A stretch of 64,000 nucleotides of DNA from CAVQBC01 sp963848415. GTDB lineage: Bacteria; Actinomycetota; Thermoleophilia; Solirubrobacterales; Solirubrobacteraceae. Positions 1 to 9,153 of the stretch are shown one piece after another; the first letter of the stretch is position 1, and the number at the start of each line of letters is the position of its first letter. The notes under the pieces were generated by a model that saw only the letters and a list, made by a program, of their open reading frames with translations, did not search any database and was not told the origin of the DNA. A program made the position numbers and the translations under genes. The stretch spans positions 1,116,001-1,180,000 of the forward strand of contig CAWKDN010000001.1 of assembly GCA_963848415.1 (NCBI GenBank), written 5' to 3'.

Positions 1-480
1 GTAGTCGTCGCCCACGGAGAGCTCGACGAAGCGCGTGCGGGCCGCGTAGCGCCCCATCCAGCGCGCCGTGTCGTAGGCGAGCACGTTGCGCAGCAGCGTG
101 CGGTCGTTGTAGGGCGAGTAGAGCTCCCAGTCGTCGTCGGCGGGCATCCCGAGGAGGCTCGCGTTCAGGTTCTCCCCCTTGGCATCCTGGAGCTCGAGCC
201 CGTAGGAGCGCTTCGGGAAGCGGCGCGAGAAGCGCCCGCGGACGGAGATGCCGATCCGGCCGTCGAACCCGGGCAGCTGCAGGCGGGCCGGGACGCGGCG
301 GCCGCCGGCCGGGTTGATCTCCCGGACGGGATCGACCCGGACCGCCGGGAGCGGCTCTCCGGCCCCCGGGACGGCGAGGGCGAGCGAGGAGAGTGCGGTG
401 ACGAGCATGGCCGCCACGGTCGGCCACGGCCATGAGAGCGCGCTGAGCGGGCGATGAGCGTCCTCTCGTCGCGCTGCCAC
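1..480 (-). CDS. CotH-type kinase family protein, N-terminal part (runs off the left edge)
   Basis: The reading frame is open to the window edge, so only about the first 160 residues are present. A possible GTG start at 480 gives an Arg-Arg-containing N-terminus and a hydrophobic signal segment ending near the Ala-Val-Pro-Gly-Ala stretch; an ATG at 408 is an alternative that would shorten the signal. The visible mature part has hallmarks of the CotH family: a KRSYGLELQD segment, LLGMPADDDWELYSPYNDRT, and then an LAYDTARWMGRYAARTRFVE segment. CotH proteins are protein or spore-coat kinases, and secreted versions are common in soil actinobacteria; the catalytic half lies outside the window. It is divergent from the lipoate ligase gene, with 11 bases between the start codons. 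A degenerate relative sits at the opposite end of the window. Confidence 0.75.
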   Translation of the reverse strand, partial: MAARREDAHRPLSALSWPWPTVAAMLVTALSSLALAVPGAGEPLPAVRVDPVREINPAGGRRVPARLQLPGFDGRIGISVRGRFSRRFPKRSYGLELQDAKGENLNASLLGMPADDDWELYSPYNDRTLLRNVLAYDTARWMGRYAARTRFVELSVGDDY

Positions 481-491
481 ACTGGCCCGGC

Positions 492-1298
492 GTGCCGGTC
501 GCGGTCCCCCTCTACAGCGACGCCTTCCCGCAGCGCCCGGCGCTCGAGGAGGCGCTCTCGCACGCGCTGCTCGACGAGGCGGGGCTCGGCCTGACTCCGG
601 TCGCGGCGCGCCTCGCGGTGCCCGGCGCGCTGGTCTCCTTCGGGCGGCTCGACGCCCTCGCCCCCGGCTTCCCCGACGCCGTCGCGCTCACTCGCGCCGC
701 GGGCTACGCCGCGGTCCACCGGCTGGTCGGCGGGCGCGCCGCCGTCTTCAACGACGGGGCGATCCTGTTCACCCACGTCGTGGCCGAGGCGCAGCCGTCG
801 GCCGGCACGCACGACCGCTTCCGCTGGATGGCCGGGATGGTCGAGCGCGCGCTGCGCGACCTCGGCGTCGACGCCCGCGTCGGCCCGGTGCCCGGCGAGT
901 ACTGCCCGGGCGACTTCAGCGTCAACGCGGGCGGCCGGGTCAAGCTCGCGGGGATCGCCCAGCGGGTCACCCAGCGCGCGGCCTGCACCCAGGGCGTGCT
1001 GGTGGTCGAGGGCGCCGAGCGGGTGCGGGCGGTGCTCGAGCCCGTCTACGCGGCGCTCGGGCTCGCCTGGGACCCCTCGACCGCCGGGGCGGTCGAGGAC
1101 CTCGCGCCGGGCGTCGACGCCGTGGACGTGCTGGCTGCGCTGCGCGCCCAGTTCGACCGGTCGCTCGCGCTCGAGGACGCGCGGCTGCCCGCGACGACGC
1201 TCGGGCGCGCCGAGGCGCTGGCCGCCGCCCACGACGCCGAGTCGCCCGTGCAGCGCGACCCGGGCGCGGAGAAGGTGCTGGGCGGCCCGGGGCTCTAG
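492..1298 (+). CDS. Lipoate-protein ligase A / octanoyltransferase family protein
   Basis: This 268-residue protein has the biotin/lipoate ligase (BPL/LplA) fold signatures. Near residue 75 there is a GGRAAVFNDGAILF segment at the place of the lipoyl-AMP binding loop. Later comes GRVKLAGIAQR, whose Lys matches the catalytic Lys of the family, followed by a QG pair. Family members attach lipoate or octanoate to the Lys of lipoyl domains. The frame begins with GTG at 492, since no better start lies upstream. The 2-oxoglutarate dehydrogenase gene 1.3 kb downstream carries two lipoyl domains, so it is a plausible acceptor; that link is inference from proximity. Whether it is an LplA ligase or a LipM-type transferase cannot be told from sequence alone. 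Confidence 0.75.
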   Translation: MPVAVPLYSDAFPQRPALEEALSHALLDEAGLGLTPVAARLAVPGALVSFGRLDALAPGFPDAVALTRAAGYAAVHRLVGGRAAVFNDGAILFTHVVAEAQPSAGTHDRFRWMAGMVERALRDLGVDARVGPVPGEYCPGDFSVNAGGRVKLAGIAQRVTQRAACTQGVLVVEGAERVRAVLEPVYAALGLAWDPSTAGAVEDLAPGVDAVDVLAALRAQFDRSLALEDARLPATTLGRAEALAAAHDAESPVQRDPGAEKVLGGPGL

Positions 1299-1609
1299 CC
1301 GGGCCGCGAGGTCACGAGCTCGCGCTCCTCGGCCACGGCCTCGACGACCTCGACCTCTTCCTCCTCCTGCTGGCCGCCGCCGTCGCCCTCGGCGTCGCAG
1401 GTGACGCGCATCATGCCGGTCGCCACCTTCTCGTCGCCCACGACGACGAGGCCGCAGATGACGTCGCCCTCCTCCCAGCCGATGCGCTCGATGTCGAACC
1501 ACGCCATGTGGACCTCGGTGCCGGTGCCGCCGAAGGGGCAGGTCTTGTCGTGGACCTCCTTGGCCTTGCAGACCGCCTGCATGTTCTTCGCGGAGGCGTC
1601 GGTGCTCAT
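1295..1609 (-). CDS. Small hypothetical protein with conserved-looking Cys residues and acidic tail
   Basis: I do not recognise the family. The 104-residue product starts at ATG 1609 and overlaps the 3' end of the lipoate ligase gene by four bases on the other strand. Residues 1-80 form a compact-looking domain with three Cys (two near residues 14 and 22, one near 78), a Trp-Phe-Asp-Ile-Glu motif and a Gly-Leu-Val-Val-Val strand. The rest is a Glu/Val-rich low-complexity tail containing a run of four to five Glu. No signal peptide or membrane segment is visible. Codon use is normal for the region (third positions G or C), which supports a real gene. Confidence 0.6.
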   Translation of the reverse strand: MSTDASAKNMQAVCKAKEVHDKTCPFGGTGTEVHMAWFDIERIGWEEGDVICGLVVVGDEKVATGMMRVTCDAEGDGGGQQEEEEVEVVEAVAEERELVTSRPG

Positions 1610-1644
1610 CGTTTGCCAATGGTGGCACGCCGCGTGGGCGGGGG

Positions 1645-1650
1645 TAGCCT
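1645..1650 (+). promoter_or_regulatory. Putative -10 element of a leaderless promoter
   Basis: TAGCCT lies seven bases before the GTG start of the Nudix gene. With the usual six to seven base distance from -10 to transcription start, the mRNA would begin at or next to the start codon. Inference; see the finding on leaderless starts. Confidence 0.45.
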
Positions 1651-1657
1651 GGGGACG

Positions 1658-2312
1658 GTGACGTTCGCTCCCGGGATCCTCGCGCGCGGGCCCTGGGCGG
1701 CCGGGGCGGTCACGTGCTCCTGGCGGGAGGAGCCCTACGCCGCCGACCCGGCCGCCGAGGCGGCCGCCGACCGGGCGATCGGGGCACTGCGCGAGCGCGG
1801 ATCGCCGGCGCACGACGGGCTCGCGGCGCGCCTGGCCGGCTTCGAGGCCACGGACGGACACCTGGCGCTCGAGCTGCAGGCCCAGCGCTGGGCGCTGCGC
1901 CTGCTCGACGCCGACACCGCCGCCTCGCTGTCGGTCCTGTGCTGCGTGCGCGACGCCGACGGCCGCTGGCTCGCCGGCCGGCGAGCCGCCTGGGTGGCCA
2001 CCTGGGCGGGCCGCTGGGCGCTCGGCGCCGGCGGCGCGGTCGAGGTGGGCGAGGACCCCGGTGCAGGCGCTCACGCGCGAGCTCGCGGAGGAGTGGGCGG
2101 TGACCCCGGAAGCGCTCGCGGTCGAGGCGCTCGTCGCGCTCCCGAACCGCATGGTGATGCTGATCGGCCAGGCACGGCTGGGAGCCGGGGCGACGGTGGA
2201 GCGCGACCACGAGCACGACGCCCACGCCTGGTGGCCGCGCGACCCGGACGCCTGGCCGCCGGAGGCCGACCCGGCGCTGCAGCGCATGGCGCACCTGCTC
2301 GAGGCCGGATGA
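1658..2312 (+). CDS. Nudix hydrolase (single-base frameshift)
   Basis: From GTG 1658 the frame encodes an N-terminal part ending in a CCVRDADGRWLAGRR strand and the first half of a Nudix box, GAVEVGEDP. The second half, ALTRELAEEW, continues one base out of register from 2061 and runs to the TGA at 2310-2312. Removing one C from the CCCC run at 2056-2059 restores a continuous Nudix box (G-x5-E-x7-REL-x-EE) and a protein of about 217 residues. Nudix enzymes hydrolyse nucleoside diphosphates linked to another group; the substrate is unknown. The extra C is most likely a base-calling error, although a genuine pseudogene is possible. The stop overlaps the next start (ATGA). Confidence 0.75.
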
Positions 2313-2629
2313 GCAGCCTGATCACCTTCCGGCGGCTGGAGATCCTCTCCTTCTGCCACTCGGCCGTCTACCTCGTGCTGCTCGTGCTGGCCTTCGGCGA
2401 CGGGCCACCCGGCCTCGTGACGGTGTTCGGCTGGCTGCACGGCGTCGGCTGGATCGTCATGTCCGTGCTGTGCATCCTCGCCGTGCGGCTACGGGTGATC
2501 CCCCTCTGGCTGGCCGTCCTGGTCGCGGTCGTGGGCGGCGTCGGGCCGTTCGCCGGGACGATCGGGTTCGTGCTGGAAGAGCGGCGTGAACGGCGGCCTG
2601 AAGGGCGCCCCGAACGCGGTATGGTCTGA
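2309..2629 (+). CDS. Small integral membrane protein, DUF3817-like
   Basis: The 106-residue protein starts at ATG 2309, overlapping the Nudix stop codon, so the two are probably co-translated. Three hydrophobic segments can be seen: about residues 15-30 with a preceding Glu (RRLEILSFCHSAVYLVLLVL), 38-60 (with a Trp-Leu-His-Gly motif) and 68-92. They are followed by an Arg/Glu-rich cytosolic tail. The early Glu and the His-Gly in the second helix are typical of the DUF3817 family of actinobacterial membrane proteins, whose function is unknown. The family assignment is tentative. Confidence 0.6.
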   Translation: MSSLITFRRLEILSFCHSAVYLVLLVLAFGDGPPGLVTVFGWLHGVGWIVMSVLCILAVRLRVIPLWLAVLVAVVGGVGPFAGTIGFVLEERRERRPEGRPERGMV

Positions 2630-2638
2630 CGCACCGTT

Positions 2639-5600
2639 ATGGCGGTCAACACGACGGTTCAAGTCGTCATGCCACAGATGGGCGATTCGGTCTCCGAAGG
2701 CACCATCCTCGAGTGGCACAAACACGAAGGGGACCAGATCTCGGAGGACGAGACGCTGGTGGACGTGTCGACCGACAAAGTCGACGCGGAGGTCCCCGCG
2801 CCGGCCGCCGGCACCGTCGTGAAGGTCCACGCCGCCGAGGGCGACACCGTCGCGGTGGGCGACGTGCTCGCCGAGATCTCCCCGGCCAACGGCGCAGCGC
2901 CGGCGGAGGCCGAGCCGGAGCCACAGGCCGAGGCCGAGGCCCGCCGAGCCCGAGCGCCGCGGCCGAGCCGAGCCGAGCGGATGGCGGCGAGCCGGTCGAC
3001 GTGACCATGCCCCAGATGGGCGAGTCGGTCTCCGAGGGCGTCATCCTCGAGTGGGCCAAGGCGCCCGGGGACGCCGTCGAGGCCGACGAGACGATCGTCG
3101 AGATCTCCACCGACAAGGTCGACGCCGAGGTCCCGGCGCCCGCCGCGGGCGTGGTCGAGGAGATCCTCGCCGACCCGGGCGAGACCGTCACCGTCGGTCA
3201 GGTCCTGGCCCGCCTGCGCCCGGGCAACGGCGCCGCGCCGGCCGAGGCGGCGCCCGCGCGGCCCACCGAGCCGGTCCGCCCCGAGGGCGACGCGCCGAGC
3301 CCGGGCCACGAGCCGGCCGAGGGCACCAAGGCCTCGCCGGTCGCGCGCCGCGCGGCCGCCGCCCACGGCGTCGACCTCTCCTCCGTGCAGGGCACCGGCC
3401 CGGCCGGGCGGATCTCCAAGGCCGACGTGCTCGCCGCCGCCAACGGCGACGCCCCGGCGGCGGCGCCGGAGCGCTCGGCGGCGACCAACGGCCGCGCCGA
3501 AGGCGCCACGCTGATCAAGGGCGCCTCGGCGATGCTCGCGCGCTACATGGACGAGTCGCGGTCGATCCCGACCGCCACCTCGTTCCGCACGCTGACCGTC
3601 ACGACGCTCGACGCCCGCCGCCGCGAGCTCAAGGCGGCCGGGCACCGCGTCTCCTTCACCCACCTGATCGGCTACGCGATCGCCCGCGCCGGCACTGAGG
3701 CGATGCCGGTGATGGCCCGCCACTTCGCCGAGATCGACGGGCGCCCGCACTTCGTCGACGACGGCGCCGTGAACCTGGGGATCGCGGTCGACCTCGAGCG
3801 CAAGGACGGCGGGCGCACGCTGATGGTGCCGGTGATCCGCGACGCCGGGCGCCTGGGCTTCGAGGGCTTCCTGGCGGCGTTCAACGACCTGATCGCCCGC
3901 GCGCGCGACGGCGCGCTGACCGCCGACGACCTGCAGGGCGCGAACCTCACGCTGACCAATCCCGGCGGGATCGGCACCGTCGCCTCCGTCCCGCGGCTGA
4001 TGCCCGGCCAGGGCACGATCGTCGCCACCGGCGCGATCGGCTATCCGGTCGGCCTGGAGGCGATCGGCGAGTCGATCGGGGCCGAGAAGGTCATGACCAT
4101 GACCTCGACCTATGACCACCGGGTCATCCAGGGCGCCGAGTCCGGGCGCTTCCTGCAGGTCGTCGAGGGGCTGTTGGGAGGCGACGAGGGCTTCTACGAG
4201 GCCGTCTTCTCCGACCTGGGCGCGAGCGCGCCGGCCGCGGTCGAAGCCCCCGCCGCTCCCGCGGCGGCGCCGGCCGCGCCTGCGCCCGCCGAGGCGCCCG
4301 CCCCCGGCGCCGCCCCGGACGAGGCGCTGCTGCAGGCCGTGCAGGCCGCCACGTCGCTGATCAAGGCCCACCGGACGCACGGCCATCTGGCCGCCCGGCT
4401 GGACCCGCTCGGCTCCGAGCCGGAGGGCGATCCGGCGCTCGACCCCGAGCCGCTCGGGCTCACGCCGGAGGTCATGGCCCAGATCCCCGCGCGGATCCTG
4501 CGCATCTTCGTGCCGGGCGAGACGCTCGCCGAGGCGCTGCCGCACCTGCGCGAGACGTACTGCGGCACGATCGCCTACGAGGTCGAGCACATCGCCTCCC
4601 ACCGCCAGCGCATGTGGCTGCGCGAGAAGATCGAGTCGGGCACCTACCGCCAGCGCCTGGACCCCGATGAGGCCAAGGCGCTGCTGCGCCGCCTGACGCA
4701 GGTCGACTCGCTCGAGCGCTTCATGCACCGCGCCTACCTCGGCCAGAAGCAGTTCTCGATCGAGGGCCTGGACATGACGGTCCCGATGCTCGACGAGATG
4801 ATCCAGCTGTCCGCCGGGCAGGGCGCCAAGGAAGTCGTCATCGGCATGGCCCACCGCGGCCGGCTGAACGTCCTCGCCCACAACCTCGGGCGCGCCTACG
4901 AGACGATCTTCCGCGAGTTCGAGGGCGCCTCCTCGATCGAGGCCGTGACCACGATCCCGCAGGGCGGCACCGGCGACGTGAAGTACCACCACGGCGCCCA
5001 GGGTTCCTACCGGCTGCCCGACGGCGAGTCGATCATCGTCCGCCTAGAGTCCAACCCCAGCCACCTCGAGTACGTCTCGCCCGTGGTCACCGGCGCCACG
5101 CGCGCGCTGCAGACCGGCCGCGAGGGCCCGCACGCCAGCCTGGACAACACCGCCGCGGTGCCGGTGGTGCTGCACGGCGACGCCGCCTTCCCCGCCCAGG
5201 GCGTCGTGCCCGAGACGCTGAACCTGCAGGCGCTCGACGGCTACACGGTCGGCGGCACGCTGCACCTGATCCAGAACAACCAGGTCGGCTTCACCACCGA
5301 CCCGGACGACGCCCGCTCGACGCGCTGGGCCTCGGACCTCGCCAAGGGCTTCGACGTGCCGATCATCCACGTCAACGCCGACGACGTCGCCGCCTGCGTC
5401 TCGGCCGTGCGCCTCGCCTTCGCCTTCCGCCAGGAGTTCGGCCACGACGTCCTCATCGACCTGATCGGCTACCGCCGCTTCGGGCACAACGAGGCCGACG
5501 AGCCCGCCTACACCCAGCCCGAGATGGCCGCGAAGATCAAGGAGAAGCGCTCCACGCGCGACCTCTTCGCCGAGGCCCTGGTCGCGCAGGAGGCGCTCGA

Positions 5601-6951
5601 CCAGGACGAGGCCGACGCGATGGCCAAGGAGATCTGGGACAGCCTCTCCGAGCGCCACAAGACGCTCAAGGAGGCGCTCACCGCCGGCAGCGTCGATCAG
5701 CCCACCGGCGGCTACGAGCTCGACCGCTCGCCTTCCCCCGAGGTCAAGACCGCGGTCGGCGCCGACCGGTTGCGCGAGCTCAACGACGACCTGCTGCGGG
5801 TCCCCGAGGGCTTCAGCGTCCACCCGAAGCTGATCAAGCAGCTCGAGCGCCGGCGCGAGACCGTCGGCCCCGACGGCGGGATCGACTGGGCGCAGGCCGA
5901 GAGCCTCGCCTACGCGTCGCTGCTGGCCGAGGGCACGCCGATCCGGCTGACCGGCCAGGACGTCGAGCGCGGGACGTTCTCCCAGCGCCACCTCGTCCTG
6001 CACGACTACAAGACCGGCCAGCGCATCTGCCCCGTGCAGACCCTGCCCGGGGCGCTCGCGCCGATGGAGCTGCACAACTCGCCGCTGAGCGAGGTCGCCT
6101 GCCTCGGCTTCGAGTACGGCTACTCGATGGAGGCGCCCGAGACGCTCGTGCTGTGGGAGGCCCAGTTCGGGGACTTCGTCAACTCGGCGCAGGTCATCGT
6201 CGACCAGTTCATCGTCTCCGCGCTGGCCAAGTGGGGCCAGACGACCCGCCTGACGCTGCTGCTCCCGCACGGCTACGAGGGCTCGGGGCCCGAGCACTCG
6301 AGCGCCCGCCTGGAGCGCTTCCTGATCCTGGCGGCCGAGGGCAACATCCGCGTCGCGAACCTCACGACGCCGGCGCAGTACTTCCACCTGCTGCGCCGCC
6401 AGGCGCGCGTCGCCAAGCAGCGCCCGCTGGTGATCATGACCCCGAAGTCACTGCTGCGCCTGCCGCAGGCGACCTCGCGGCTCGAGCACCTCGCCGACGC
6501 CCGCTTCTTCCCGATCCTGCCCGAGCCGCGGATCGACGAGGAGAAGGTCGAGCGCCTCGTGCTGTGCACGGGCAAGATCTACTACGACCTCAAGGGCCAC
6601 GCGACGCGCGAGAACAACGAGCGGGTCGCGATCACGCGCGTGGAGCTGCTCTATCCGTTCCCGCAGCAGCAGATCCTCGACGAGGTCTCGCGCTACCCCA
6701 ACCTGCGCGAGGTCGCCTGGGTGCAGGAGGAGCCGCGCAACATGGGCGCCCGCGCGCACATGTCCCCGCGGCTGCTGCACATCCTGCCCTCGACGCTGCA
6801 GTTCGGCTACACCGGCCGCCCCGAGCGCGCCTCGCCGGGCGAGGGCTATCCCGCCGCGCACACGATCGAGCAGACGCGCATCATCCGTACCGCGCTGGAC
6901 CTGGACGTCCCGGTGTCCGTGAACCCGGCCAAGCTGCCGGGCGAGCGTTGA
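2639..6951 (+). CDS. kgd: Multifunctional 2-oxoglutarate decarboxylase/dehydrogenase E1-E2 fusion with tandem lipoyl domains (frameshift in linker)
   Basis: Order of domains, with residue numbers after correcting one indel: lipoyl domain 1 (4-80, lipoyl Lys about 47 in STDKVDAEV); Ala/Glu/Pro linker; lipoyl domain 2 (about 120-195, Lys about 160, nt 3115); peripheral-subunit-binding domain (about 230-265, nt 3325-3435); E2 acyltransferase domain (about 288-523, active-site segment YDHRVIQG at nt 4111); Ala/Pro linker; full E1o (about 560-1437) with the ThDP motif HGDAAFPAQGVV...NN at nt 5173-5283. This is the actinobacterial Kgd/OdhA architecture, but those proteins normally lack lipoyl and binding domains. 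The E2 motif has Gln where stand-alone E2s have Asp, as in Kgd. The frame breaks in the linker near 2935-2950, and adding one base (probably a C) joins the halves. TATGGT at 2620-2625 may be the promoter. It acts in the TCA cycle. Confidence 0.9.
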
Positions 6952-7073
6952 CCCCGCTGCAAGCGTTCTGTCTTTCCTGATCGGTGCGCAACCCCCGGCC
7001 CTCGCCCGCGTTTGGGAGGGGCAGAGCGCCACGGCAAGACGCCGTCGGCGAATCCAGTCTCAAGGGGGTCGAA

Positions 7074-7787
7074 GTGAGAGGCATGAAGAACGGCCGCTAC
7101 ATCGTGGCCACGGCGCTGATCCTGGTGCTGGGGATCCCAGCGCTGGCCGTCGGCTTCGGCGAGGGCCGCAACCTCATCGCCGGTAAGCGCAATCCGAGCT
7201 CGCGCGCCCTGTCGGCCGAGACGGAGATCATCTCGTCCAACGGCACCTACAGCACCCGCCAGTCGAACCTGCGCAACGGCGACGGCGGCGGCGCGATCTA
7301 CGGCTGCCGCTCGAACCCGGGCAGCGAGCCGTGCATCCGCGCGAACAACCTCAAGGGCGGCCGCGCCTTCGAGTTCTCCACCACCGGCAATCAGGCGGGC
7401 CAGATCACGACCGGCAACCCGTCGGGCGCGCCGTTCGTCACCAACGCGACCGGCGTCGCGACCGGCCTGAACGCCGACAAGGTCGACGGCCAGGACGCCG
7501 CGGCGTTCGCGGCGGCCAACCGCTTCGCGTTCGCGGCGGTCACGGAGGCCGGCGGGCTCGCGGCCGGCAGCGGGGCCACCGCCGCAAACCGCGTCGCCGA
7601 AGGCGCGAACTTCCTCTACACGGTGACGTTCAACCGCGACGTCAGCGCCTGCTCGGCGACGGCGTCGGCGCTCGGCGCCGCGAGCGACTTTGGCTTCGGG
7701 GTTCAGCCGGGCTCAGGGGCGAGCGCCAACACGGTCCAGGTGCGCGCCACGAACGCGCGGGGCTTCCACCTGCAGGTCATCTGCTGA
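7074..7787 (+). CDS. Secreted protein with NADKVDG-type motif, function unknown
   Basis: GTG 7074 is preferred because AGGGGG sits a few bases upstream; ATG 7083 is the alternative. The 237-residue product has a basic N-terminus and one hydrophobic segment (YIVATALILVLGIPALAVGF), a signal peptide or anchor. The exported part contains two Cys in an YGCRSNPGSEPC segment. A FEFSTTGNQAG stretch and the motif GLNADKVDGQDAAAF follow; the latter recurs in surface and fibre-like proteins of soil actinobacteria. The protein ends on Cys. No catalytic motif is visible. A strong hairpin directly follows the gene. Its job is unknown; an exposed structural or binding protein is the most I would infer. Confidence 0.6.
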   Translation: MRGMKNGRYIVATALILVLGIPALAVGFGEGRNLIAGKRNPSSRALSAETEIISSNGTYSTRQSNLRNGDGGGAIYGCRSNPGSEPCIRANNLKGGRAFEFSTTGNQAGQITTGNPSGAPFVTNATGVATGLNADKVDGQDAAAFAAANRFAFAAVTEAGGLAAGSGATAANRVAEGANFLYTVTFNRDVSACSATASALGAASDFGFGVQPGSGASANTVQVRATNARGFHLQVIC

Positions 7788-7807
7788 TCGACTGAGGGGC
7801 TCGGGGT

Positions 7808-7838
7808 CGAGACCCGCGGCGTGGTGCCGCGGGTCTCG
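7808..7838. terminator. Perfect 13-bp hairpin between convergent genes
   Basis: Arms 7808-7820 and 7826-7838 are perfect inverted repeats around the loop GTGGT. There is no T-run, so it would act as a GC-rich, possibly bidirectional terminator between the secreted protein and the DUF1028 gene. Confidence 0.75.
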
Positions 7839-7846
7839 GCCGTTCC

Positions 7847-8738
7847 TCAGCGCCCCAGCTTGCGTCGCACCGCCGCGCCCGCCGGGGCGAAGTCCGCCGA
7901 CAGGCGCTCCAGCAGCAGCAACCAGTTCGGGTTGACCGCGGCCGCGCGGCGGACCGCGTCGACGCCGCCCGGCAGGTCGCCGGTGTCGGCCAGGGCGAGC
8001 CCGGCCCAGAAGAGCAGCTCGTCGGACTCCGGCGCCTGCTCGGCGGCGCGGACGTAGAGCGGCGCCGCCTCCTCGGCGCGTCCCGCGCCCATCAGCTCGT
8101 CCGCCTCGCCGGCCAGCGCATAGGCGCGGTGCAGGTGCACGAGCCGGCCCAGCTCGCCGACCGGGTCGGCGTGGTCCTCGACGCGCAGGTCGATGGTGAA
8201 CTCCCACGGCTCGCCCGTGGCCGGGACGACCAGCAGCGCGGCGGACTGCCGGCCGCGCACGTCGCCGCCCTCGGCCTCCGCGCCGCCGAGCGCGGCGAGC
8301 AGCCGCTGCGCGAGGTCGCCGTCCGCCGCCGCGAACGCCGCCGCCATCGCGGCGGGCACCGTGTCGCGCTGCATCATGTTGGCCTGGCAGCTGACGTGGG
8401 CGCCGCCGGCGTCGCCGGCGCAGGGGATGCAGTCCGCGCCGGTGTGCACCGCGGTGCGCCCGGCGGCGTCGACGATCCCGACCTGGCGGACCGGGCGCAG
8501 CTCGTCGCCGGCCAGCAGCTCGGACGAGGACATCGCTCGGCGCGGCGCCGCCCGCCAGGCGATCGAGCGCGCGCGGTCCGTAGGCGGGCTCGACGACCGA
8601 CTGCGTCGCCACCGCGCCGACGCCCGGCCGCGCCCACGTGCACAGCGATCCGACCGAGAACCAGTGGGAGTGCACGGCCGCCCCGAGCTCGCCGGTGGCC
8701 GGGTCGTGGGCGACGATGGAGTAGGTGCCGTGGCGCAT
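7847..8738 (-). CDS. DUF1028 family protein with helical C-terminal domain (single-base frameshift)
   Basis: From ATG 8738 the protein begins with a typical DUF1028 N-terminus (TYSIVAHDPATGELGAAVHS, then a GVGAVATQS segment). The frame breaks near 8525-8535. Removing one base of a CC pair gives SDVLVELLAGDE and joins to RPVRQVGIVD, the conserved Thr-Gly-Ala-Asp-Cys segment and the QANMM segment of the family. The C-terminal third is Ala/Leu/Glu-rich and resembles tetratricopeptide helices. DUF1028 proteins resemble Ntn-hydrolases but have no established substrate. The gene is divergent from the ATL gene, with 30 bases between starts; AGGATA at 8754-8759 reads TATCCT on this strand and may be its -10. 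Confidence 0.75.
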
Positions 8739-8768
8739 CGCTGAAGGGCGGCGAGGATACTGCCGGGC

Positions 8769-9055
8769 GTGCAGCCCTCCCCTTCCCGCTCCCGGACCGA
8801 GCGGGTGCTCGCCGCGGTCCGGGCCACGCCGCCGGGTTCGTGCGCGCCTACGGCGACGTCTCGCCGGGCGCGCCCCGCTTCGCCGGCACGGTGCTCCACG
8901 CCGCCGGCGACGAGCCCGGCCTGCCGTGGCACCGGATCGTCCGCGCCGACGGCTCGCTGGCCAAGGGCGCCCGCCAGCGCGCGCTGCTCGAGGCCGAGGG
9001 CGTCCCGTTCGCGGGCGACCGCGTCGACATGCGCGCGGCGCGCCTGCCCGACTGA
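8769..9055 (+). CDS. Alkyltransferase-like (ATL) DNA-repair protein (single-base frameshift)
   Basis: The ORF starts at GTG 8769, seven bases after GATACT. It encodes RVLAAVRATPPG, then breaks, then continues out of register as FVRAYGDVSPGAPRFAG and LPWHRIVRADGSL to the stop at 9053-9055. One extra G in the GGG run near 8832 restores a continuous product of about 95 residues. The motif PWHRI replaces the alkyl-acceptor PCHRV of O6-methylguanine methyltransferases, the hallmark of ATL proteins. These bind O6-alkylguanine and hand it to nucleotide excision repair without removing the alkyl group. A true methyltransferase (Ogt) is encoded at 32.1 kb. The frameshift is probably a sequencing error. 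Confidence 0.75.
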
Positions 9056-9153
9056 GCACCGGCCGGGGGCCGGGCGAGCATCGCGGCTTGCACCGCTGCG
9101 CGGCCGGTGAGAGGGTCTGCCCGCACATCAGTCCGCCCTCAGAGGAGGTCGAG

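Noticed and set aside
165..1628. Long minus-strand open frame of 487 codons opposite the lipoate ligase
   Set aside because: It is Arg/Gly/His-rich with no domain, lies antisense to a recognisable enzyme and is out of frame with the CotH start. It is a high-GC shadow.
2900..2960. Programmed ribosomal frameshifting in the kgd linker
   Set aside because: No slippery heptamer or downstream pseudoknot is evident, the first frame runs on for only about 20 codons, and similar one-base breaks occur in unrelated genes of the window. A sequencing error is simpler.
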